Below, in pieces: positions 1 to 5,242 of a stretch of 18,727 bases of DNA. Positions within the stretch are counted from its first letter, which is position 1. Each line of letters opens with the position of its first letter. The translations under genes and the position numbers were made by a program. The notes under the pieces were generated by a model. It had not been told where the DNA came from. It did no database searches and saw nothing but the letters and a program-made list of their open reading frames with translations. The DNA comes from JAZDJT01 sp043803845 (GTDB lineage: Bacteria; Patescibacteriota; Minisyncoccia; Minisyncoccales; GCA-002788555), in assembly GCA_043803845.1 (NCBI GenBank), contig JAZDJT010000036.1, positions 1 to 18,727 on the forward strand, given 5' to 3'.

Positions 1-163
1 CTTTTTCCTCTGGAGTGATGGCTGTCTCAACGGAGATTTCGGTCTCGTTAATCTTTATTGACTTTAAAGACGCGGTAAGAAAAGATTTATAGATAAGAAA
101 AACGACTATTAAAATAGCTATCGCCGAAATCAGAAGAATTAAAATTTTCGGTTTCGTCCGCAT
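1..163 (-). CDS. Membrane-anchored protein, possibly DUF192 family (N-terminal fragment)
   Basis: Only the first 54 codons lie in the window; the gene continues past the left edge. The ATG at 163 directly follows the TAG stop of the ZIP transporter gene with no spacer, so the two are probably co-transcribed. Residues 7-25 are a strongly hydrophobic helix after a short basic start (MRTKPK), consistent with a signal anchor or uncleaved signal peptide. After it comes a KINETEISVETAITPEEK stretch, which resembles the opening of DUF192 domains (typically 'V.VEVADTPEER.RGL'). The diagnostic GLM(F/Y)R motif would lie outside the window, so the family call is tentative. DUF192 proteins are small exported domains of unclear role. 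Confidence 0.55.
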   Translation of the reverse strand, partial: MRTKPKILILLISAIAILIVVFLIYKSFLTASLKSIKINETEISVETAITPEEK

Positions 164-889
164 CTATTTCAAAAATCTTCCTATAAATAAAACGAAGAAA
201 ATTCCCAATAAGATAAAAAGTATGTTGAAAGAATTGTATTTTTTATGGGTTTCCGGAACCAAATCGGAAGCGCCAATATAAATGAAACTGCCGGCGGCAA
301 CAGCCAATAACCCTCCCATAACTGCCAAAGGAAAATGGGGAGCAAATAAAAAAGTTAAAACCGCTCCCACGGGAGTCGCTAAAGCCACCAACCAGGAGAA
401 AAGCATCGCTTTGTTCTCTGTCTTCTTGTCATAAGCCAATAAAGTGTAGGTTAAAATCCCCTCGGCGGTCTCGTGGAAAATCACGGAAAAAGACGCTAGC
501 AATCCGAAAATGAAACTGACTTCGAAACCGAGGCCTATCACCATTCCGTCAATTAAGGAATGAAGTCCTATTCCTATCAAACTCGCCAACCCCAGATTGT
601 GGACTTCGCATTTTTCCTCCTGGCAGGAATGAATAATCACAAAGTGCTCTAAAATGTACAAAAAGATGATAGTTCCCAACGTCCAGTAAGGCCAGTTCTC
701 TGTCATTTCTGACGATTCCGGCAAGAGGTGAAAAAAAGAGTAAGCCAATAGCACACCTATTCCAAAGCTGAGCAGGAAATTTATGTTTTTTTTCACACGT
801 TCATTAAAACGCAAGACTAGGAAGACTCCTAGCATCGTGGAGAGCCCAGCCAAAAAGCTATAAATGAAAACATTAATAAACGCACTCAT
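164..889 (-). CDS. ZIP family divalent metal transporter
   Basis: A 241-aa polytopic membrane protein with about eight hydrophobic segments, the size of bacterial ZIP (GufA/ZupT-like) carriers that move Zn2+ or related metals into the cytosol. The metal-site motifs are visible: HSLIDG (H110, D114) in TM4 and HETAEG (H139, E140, E143) in TM5, where many relatives have HEIPHE. FHLLPES (residues 53-59) in TM2 and DLVPETH (209-215) near the end match other conserved ZIP segments. A His/Cys/Glu-rich loop (HSCQEEKCEVH, 87-97) may be a cytosolic metal sensor; that role is inferred. The ATG at 889 has an AAAGGA Shine-Dalgarno and follows a terminator, so the gene probably starts its own unit and runs directly into the DUF192-like gene. 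Metal specificity cannot be read from the sequence. Confidence 0.9.
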   Translation of the reverse strand: MSAFINVFIYSFLAGLSTMLGVFLVLRFNERVKKNINFLLSFGIGVLLAYSFFHLLPESSEMTENWPYWTLGTIIFLYILEHFVIIHSCQEEKCEVHNLGLASLIGIGLHSLIDGMVIGLGFEVSFIFGLLASFSVIFHETAEGILTYTLLAYDKKTENKAMLFSWLVALATPVGAVLTFLFAPHFPLAVMGGLLAVAAGSFIYIGASDLVPETHKKYNSFNILFILLGIFFVLFIGRFLK

Positions 890-909
890 AAATTATCCTT
901 TATCTTAAC

Positions 910-931
910 AAAAAATCGCCTTTTGGGCGAT
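910..931 (-). terminator. Intrinsic terminator after the HhH gene
   Basis: On the minus strand a six-base stem (ATCGCC / GGCGAT) with a five-base loop is followed by a run of six T. It lies 65 bases after the stop of the helix-hairpin-helix gene and separates the acylphosphatase-to-HhH unit from the ZIP transporter gene. Confidence 0.7.
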
Positions 932-995
932 ACACTCGAGGAAATCGTTTTCGTTCTTTGCTATCTGCTAACTGTTATTTGTCATTTGTCATCTG

Positions 996-1418
996 TTAAT
1001 TGTCGTCACCCAAGTCTCTCAAAAATATCCTTACCGTTACGGGACCGACACCCTTAAATTCCCGCAGTCTTTTAGCCAAATTTTTTCTACTCTTCGAGTG
1101 CTTAAAAAGATTATTTATCGTGCCGTATTTTTTCTTTAATTCTTTACAGACTTCCAGCAATTTGGTGGCGGTGGAAAAATCGTAGCGGACGTAGTGTCCC
1201 CTGTCTAAAACCTTGACCAGTTTTTTCCAGCCGGCTTTCAAAATATTATCGGGAGTTAATAATCCTTCTTTTTTGAATTCGAAATAAGTTCTCTCGGCAA
1301 CCTGCCGCTGAATGGGCTTACCGAACAAAAGGCAAGCCAAAAACCACTTAAAATATTCTGATTCTTTTTGGGATTTAAGATTAATCTCTAATTCCCTGGA
1401 GTATATTTTCTTTGGCAT
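996..1418 (-). CDS. HhH-GPD-like helix-hairpin-helix protein, lacking catalytic residues
   Basis: A 140-aa basic protein. The C-terminal FKGVGPVTVRIFLRDL matches the helix-hairpin-helix of the HhH-GPD DNA glycosylase (endonuclease III) superfamily, and the preceding helical region fits the rest of that fold's first half. Two things are missing. The catalytic lysine of LPGVGxKTA is a valine here (GVGPV), and the chain stops about 13 residues later, before the catalytic aspartate (some 18 residues after that lysine in EndoIII) and any 4Fe-4S loop. It may bind DNA without cleaving it, or be the remnant of a longer gene. The start lies 3 bases after the lipid kinase stop, so the genes are coupled. 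The downstream sequence carries short TGACAAA-type repeats. The fold call is fairly safe; the function is unknown. Confidence 0.6.
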   Translation of the reverse strand: MPKKIYSRELEINLKSQKESEYFKWFLACLLFGKPIQRQVAERTYFEFKKEGLLTPDNILKAGWKKLVKVLDRGHYVRYDFSTATKLLEVCKELKKKYGTINNLFKHSKSRKNLAKRLREFKGVGPVTVRIFLRDLGDDN

Positions 1419-1421
1419 AGT

Positions 1422-2345
1422 TTATGGCGCTATAACTTTTAACGCTTTTGGCAAAACACTAATCTTGAATTCTTTTTGCGGCTCTAAAATTTCGCCGTCA
1501 ACTTCGCAAGGCAAGAGGCCAGAAGAAGAGATGGACAGAGAGGAGAACTCAAAAGTTTTGACTTCGGGTAAGCCGATGTGAACGCCTTTTGTGGCCTTAT
1601 AAAGGTCTTGCAACGCACGAATTTTGCCTACTGGCTCGATAAGACAAAGGCTAAGCTTTCCGTCGTTAAAAGAAGCTTGAGGATTAATCTTGAAAATCCC
1701 GCCGTAAGTAGAACTACTGGTAATCGCTGCCAAAACTATTCTCCCTTGATAATTTAACTCTTCATTCTGAATTCTAACTGGAAATTTTGGGATTCCGACG
1801 ATAATCTCACGCAAGGCGCAGAAAAGATAACTCAAATCTTTTGGCAAGAAAGCGTGTTTTTCTTTAAAGTCATTGGCGATTTTGTTAATCAGGGCGTCAA
1901 AGCCAACACTAAAGCAATTCACAAAATATTTTTCATTGACTTTTCCGATATCTACCGGGGTTGTTTTCCCACCTCTGACAATTTTAAACGCTATTTTGAT
2001 ATCTTTCGGAATCTTCAAGGCTTTGGCAAAATTATTGCCCGAGCCGGTAGGAATTATTCCCAGAGCGATGCCCGGAGAAATATTTCCTCGAAAGATTTCC
2101 ATTATTCCGTTGACTCCCTCGTTGATTAAACCGTCGCCGCCTACAAAAATGATTCTTTTGAAACCATTTTTAACAGCTTTTCTCGCCAAGTTTCTGGCGT
2201 TATTTTCGCCTTCAAGCGAAGTGAAAAACTCCCCCACCCTGCCTCCGCTATCTTGAATCTCTTTCTGAAACTGGAAAAATTCTTCTTGGAACTCGACGAA
2301 CTTTTTCTGGGAGGAGATCGGTTTGACGATAAAAAAATAATCCAT
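1422..2345 (-). CDS. Diacylglycerol/lipid kinase family protein (DagK/YegS/BmrU type)
   Basis: Predicted 307-aa soluble enzyme of the DAGK catalytic family, which phosphorylates diacylglycerol or related lipids with ATP for phospholipid recycling. Signatures: GGDGLINEGVNGI (GGDG about residues 69-72; the usual Thr after GGDG is Leu), the nucleotide-loop PTGSGNNFAKAL (from about 99) and a C-terminal CEVDGE (DGE about 283-285). I chose the ATG at 2345: it has an AGAGGG Shine-Dalgarno nine bases upstream and sits 5 bases after the rtcA stop. A start at 2366 would overlap rtcA by 16 bases. It is the fourth gene of a tight acylphosphatase - M23 peptidase - rtcA - kinase - HhH cluster. Substrate is unproven; sphingosine- or ceramide-kinase-like activity is the alternative within the family. 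Confidence 0.85.
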   Translation of the reverse strand: MDYFFIVKPISSQKKFVEFQEEFFQFQKEIQDSGGRVGEFFTSLEGENNARNLARKAVKNGFKRIIFVGGDGLINEGVNGIMEIFRGNISPGIALGIIPTGSGNNFAKALKIPKDIKIAFKIVRGGKTTPVDIGKVNEKYFVNCFSVGFDALINKIANDFKEKHAFLPKDLSYLFCALREIIVGIPKFPVRIQNEELNYQGRIVLAAITSSSTYGGIFKINPQASFNDGKLSLCLIEPVGKIRALQDLYKATKGVHIGLPEVKTFEFSSLSISSSGLLPCEVDGEILEPQKEFKISVLPKALKVIAP

Positions 2346-2350
2346 ATAAA

Positions 2351-3451
2351 TTATCCCTCTTCCCATAAAATAGTTTTGCCTTCTATCTTAAATTTACCTT
2401 TAACGAATTTTTCGATAACCCAGATATTGGTTCTGGCATGCTGGGTAATTTCGGAAGCGGTAATTTTGGCAGTCTTTGTCAGGAAAGCGATGTAAGGAAG
2501 GATTTGGTCGCAAAGATGTTTGTCCAGCGCCGCGCCTTTCATCGTTTCCTTCAGAAACTCCATCGCCGCTTCCTTACCCACCTCCTCGCTACTCTTCTGA
2601 CTCTTTCCCAAATTACTGACGCCTAAAACGGTGTTTTCAAATTCAGCGATAATCGTTATCTGGCTCCCCGGAGACAGCGTATCATAGTATTCGAACTTCT
2701 TCTCGATGGGAAGATCGGCCTTCTTGAAGAAAAGGGGCGTTTGGCGGGTTCCGCTGATTTGCCTCTCGGCGACTTTTCTTTCTCTCAAAGAGTCGGCGGC
2801 TCCAGAGATAATTAAAATTCTTCCTAATTTACCTGCCTTCTCAAGAGAGAGGGGTGTGATTATTTTTTGAGAGATTACCGGCGGTGAAATTTTCACCTCC
2901 ACTTCTGCTCCACCCTGGGGATAGAAACCGCGACGCGAAATATTAATATCCACTCCGCCACCTCTTTTAGTCGGCAGTTCCTCAATTATTTTTTTTAAAG
3001 CTCCTAAAAATACGTAGCGGAAATAATCAATTGAGGGGGAGAAAAAAGTGTCGGTGGCTCCGCCGTGAAATTTTATCTTAATCGATAGAGGTGTTTGCCC
3101 AGAAATCATCGAAGACAGAAGACAGGGGAGCAAAAGAGTCTGCAAAACCAGAGTAATGCTGCCAGCGGTCTCAATATCAATTTTAAGGCTTGGAGAGAGA
3201 ATGTTACCGGGGAAAAATTTTATTTCCTGAGAACCAAGATTATCTCCTTCTAACTTACCGTTGCAAAATTGGCTGAGTGCTCGGAGACCGACAAGATGCT
3301 GCAAAGCCAAGCCGGGATTTCCCCTTGATTTTCTGATATTGAAAATGCGGCAGGGTTTTTGTGAAATCGCCGAGAGAGCCACGGCTGTCCTTAAAATCTG
3401 ACCGCCGCCCTCGCCATAATAACCGTCTATCTCTATCATTTTTTCTGCCAT
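2351..3451 (-). CDS. rtcA: RNA 3'-terminal phosphate cyclase
   Basis: RtcA converts RNA 3'-phosphate ends to 2',3'-cyclic phosphates with ATP, through a covalent enzyme-AMP intermediate. The N-terminus IDGYYGEGGGQILRTAVALS is the family hallmark, followed by SRGNPGLALQH, HGGATDTFFSPS and RRGFYPQGGAEVE. The expected catalytic histidine, in ITQHARTNI near the C-terminus, is residue 338 with this start. Predicted length 366 aa, close to bacterial and archaeal RtcA. I chose the ATG at 3451, which leaves 20 bases after the M23 gene; an upstream start at 3499 would overlap that gene by 28 bases and add residues without homology. The ATG at 3439, exactly at MIEIDG, is an equally plausible start. No RtcB ligase is in the window, though archease, an RtcB partner, lies at 13.75-14.2 kb. 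Confidence 0.93.
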   Translation of the reverse strand: MAEKMIEIDGYYGEGGGQILRTAVALSAISQKPCRIFNIRKSRGNPGLALQHLVGLRALSQFCNGKLEGDNLGSQEIKFFPGNILSPSLKIDIETAGSITLVLQTLLLPCLLSSMISGQTPLSIKIKFHGGATDTFFSPSIDYFRYVFLGALKKIIEELPTKRGGGVDINISRRGFYPQGGAEVEVKISPPVISQKIITPLSLEKAGKLGRILIISGAADSLRERKVAERQISGTRQTPLFFKKADLPIEKKFEYYDTLSPGSQITIIAEFENTVLGVSNLGKSQKSSEEVGKEAAMEFLKETMKGAALDKHLCDQILPYIAFLTKTAKITASEITQHARTNIWVIEKFVKGKFKIEGKTILWEEG

Positions 3452-3471
3452 ATTCTTAATTGCTATAAAAC

Positions 3472-4161
3472 TTATAATAATGTTAACGGATCTATCCAAT
3501 TCTCTAATTCTTTTTTGCTGGAAACGTAGCCGCGAAAATCTATTCTTTCTCCTTTGCGTATCGAAAGGTGAAGATGTTTTCTCTCGCCGTCTGTTTCAAG
3601 AGAAAAACCCTTGCCCAGAATTCCAATCGTCTCACCTTTTGTTAACTTATCTCCTTTAGTTTTCTTGACCGAGCCCAGGCTTAAATGGCCATAGAGAACC
3701 GTCGCTGACACTCCTTCGATCTGGCAGCTTTCAACGAGAACTCCTCCGTAACCGTTAACATATTTTTTCTCTTCAATTTTGCCTTCGCAAAAAGCCAGAA
3801 CTTCGATTATTCTGTCTTTTTCTTCTGAAAAAGTTTCGAAATCAACGCCGGCATGGTACCCCATAAACTTTTCCGGCTGGACAGGTGATGTCTTTGGAGT
3901 GATATAAACTCCAAAATTTTTTTTAGTGACTCTTTCTTTGAAATCATCGATTGGCGGAGAATATTTTGAATTTTTATCTTTCTTTTCCTGGACATTGTCA
4001 GTCAATGAATTGGGGTCTAATTCGTTATTGCCTACATTATGGTTGCCAACTCCGTTGTAAGTATCGACGTCAAGATTTTTGAAATTTAAAAAGAAATATA
4101 AAAACAGAATACTAGAGATAAGCAAGAAGACAATTAATATTAAAATGGGTAATTTTGCCAT
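3472..4161 (-). CDS. Membrane-anchored M23 family metallopeptidase
   Basis: A 229-aa protein with an N-terminal membrane helix (about residues 4-27), a low-complexity Asn/Asp/Lys linker (about 30-80) and a C-terminal LytM/M23 domain. The zinc ligands appear intact: HAGVD (H103, D107) and HLHLS (H196, H198), with H159 in LYGHL as a further conserved histidine. Enzymes of this family cut peptide cross-links in peptidoglycan, so this is probably a wall hydrolase held on the outer face of the membrane. C125 and C146 could form a disulfide (inference). The gene is 15 bases downstream of the acylphosphatase and 20 bases before rtcA. Some M23 proteins are inactive regulators, but the complete HxxxD...HxH set argues for activity. 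Confidence 0.88.
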   Translation of the reverse strand: MAKLPILILIVFLLISSILFLYFFLNFKNLDVDTYNGVGNHNVGNNELDPNSLTDNVQEKKDKNSKYSPPIDDFKERVTKKNFGVYITPKTSPVQPEKFMGYHAGVDFETFSEEKDRIIEVLAFCEGKIEEKKYVNGYGGVLVESCQIEGVSATVLYGHLSLGSVKKTKGDKLTKGETIGILGKGFSLETDGERKHLHLSIRKGERIDFRGYVSSKKELENWIDPLTLL

Positions 4162-4176
4162 CTCTTTTAAAGAAAT

Positions 4177-4461
4177 TTATCTCACGCTAAAATCAGAAAA
4201 TTCATCTCTGTTTTCACCCCATTTGACTTCTAGTTCTTCTACCACGGCGGAATCCGGTCCTTGCCTCAACCACTCTATAATTTTTTCAACACTGTCTTTG
4301 CCCCCCTCAAAGATAGCTTCTACTCTGCCGTCGGGCAGATTGCGTATCCAGCCAAAAATCAGCAGTTCTCCCGCTCTCCTTCCGGCGTTTTCCCTTAGGA
4401 AAACTCCTTGAACCACCCCCGAAGCCCAAATGTGAGCTCTAATTTTATTGTTGTCTGCCAT
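4177..4461 (-). CDS. acyP: Acylphosphatase
   Basis: A 94-aa single-domain enzyme hydrolysing acyl phosphates such as acetyl phosphate and 1,3-bisphosphoglycerate. The signature GVVQGVFLR carries the phosphate-binding arginine R23 (the usual Phe before Arg is Leu), and GWIRNLPDGRVEAIFEG carries catalytic N41; the spacing matches the family. The ATG at 4461 is the first start after a terminator, so this gene heads the unit that continues through the M23 peptidase, rtcA, lipid kinase and HhH genes. The upstream AT-rich DNA has only a weak promoter candidate (TAAAAT about 10 bases before the ATG), and the Shine-Dalgarno is poor (GGAT), so a very short leader is possible. Confidence 0.92.
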   Translation of the reverse strand: MADNNKIRAHIWASGVVQGVFLRENAGRRAGELLIFGWIRNLPDGRVEAIFEGGKDSVEKIIEWLRQGPDSAVVEELEVKWGENRDEFSDFSVR

Positions 4462-4492
4462 ATATCCAATTTTAACATTTTTAAAGGCAAAT

Positions 4493-4518
4493 AAAAAAAG
4501 AGCGTTTTATAAACGCTC
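4493..4518 (-). terminator. Intrinsic terminator after the SAM methyltransferase gene
   Basis: A perfect eight-base stem (GAGCGTTT / AAACGCTC) with a three-base loop is followed on the minus strand by seven T. It ends the hpf-secA-methyltransferase direction of transcription before the acylphosphatase gene. The remaining sequence up to 4590 shows no gene. Confidence 0.85.
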
Positions 4519-4590
4519 TCGGGTTAAACTAAGAGATGTATTGCCTCAAAGACAAGGCGGAAAGCCAAGATTTTTTTTAAAAGAGGTTCA

Positions 4591-5211
4591 CTAAATAATT
4601 TTTTTCCCAAAAAGACAGTAATAGTTACCCGAGTCATTCCAAGTCTTAAAAATCTTAAAGTCTCGGAAATCTTTTTTCAACAATCTTTTATTATAAAAGT
4701 AATGAACTAAACCTTTTTCCGCTCCTCCCAGAGGAATACGGGTCCTGGAATCTATAATCTTGTATTTTTTAAAATGTCTGTCTTTGACGACCGTTACAAA
4801 GATGAAACCATTGGGCTTTAATACTCTTTTGATTTCTCTTATAGCTTTTTTTATGTCTTCATGGAAAGCGTGCATCATTGTCTGGACGGAAACGATGGCG
4901 TCAAAGGAACTGCTTTTATAGGGCAGCCTGTGGCAAAAACAACCTATTTTAAGGTCGGCTTTAATCCCTTCCTCTCTGAGCCAATTCCTGGCGATTCTTA
5001 TTCCGCATTCGGAGTTGTCCATACCGTAGACATCGAATCCCTTCTTGGTAAGGTAAATGACATGTCTTCCTGAACCGCAGCCAAGGTCCAGAACTTTTTT
5101 GACTTTGTCTTTTTTAAATAATTTTACAATCCCCGGCATATCTTCCTGGGGCTTTTTAAAAACTTTTCCTTGTTCTTTAAATATTTTATCCCACTGAGTC
5201 CATTTAACCAT
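4591..5211 (-). CDS. Class I SAM-dependent methyltransferase
   Basis: A 206-aa soluble protein with a Rossmann methyltransferase core. Motif I is VLDLGCGSGRH (residues 40-50), the acidic residue after strand 2 is D65 (VYGMD), and strand 4 is FDAIVSVQ (103-110). These bind S-adenosylmethionine. The order matches Methyltransf_11/25-type small-molecule or generic methyltransferases; the substrate is not evident. The C-terminal region (about 145-206) is aromatic and basic and probably forms the substrate cap. The start follows the secA stop by 31 bases, with a small hairpin (5219-5232) just before the ATG, so translation is likely coupled to secA. It need not be related to secretion. Confidence 0.8.
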   Translation of the reverse strand: MVKWTQWDKIFKEQGKVFKKPQEDMPGIVKLFKKDKVKKVLDLGCGSGRHVIYLTKKGFDVYGMDNSECGIRIARNWLREEGIKADLKIGCFCHRLPYKSSSFDAIVSVQTMMHAFHEDIKKAIREIKRVLKPNGFIFVTVVKDRHFKKYKIIDSRTRIPLGGAEKGLVHYFYNKRLLKKDFRDFKIFKTWNDSGNYYCLFGKKII

Positions 5212-5218
5212 ATTTTGC

Positions 5219-5232
5219 CTGCCTATTGGCAG
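5219..5232 (-). promoter_or_regulatory. Small hairpin over the methyltransferase ribosome-binding region
   Basis: CTGCC and GGCAG form a five-base stem with an AATA loop in the secA-methyltransferase spacer. The only purine-rich ribosome-binding candidate (AGGCAGG) lies in its 3' arm, seven bases before the ATG. It may damp initiation unless ribosomes arrive from secA. This is inference from sequence only. Confidence 0.3.
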
Positions 5233-5242
5233 TTTTTCTAAG

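Noticed and set aside
2346..2366. Upstream ATG at 2366 as the lipid kinase start
   Set aside because: It overlaps rtcA by 16 bases and lacks a ribosome site, while the ATG at 2345 has AGAGGG at good spacing and starts at the conserved domain.
3452..3499. Upstream start at 3499 for rtcA
   Set aside because: It adds 16 residues without family similarity and overlaps the M23 gene by 28 bases.
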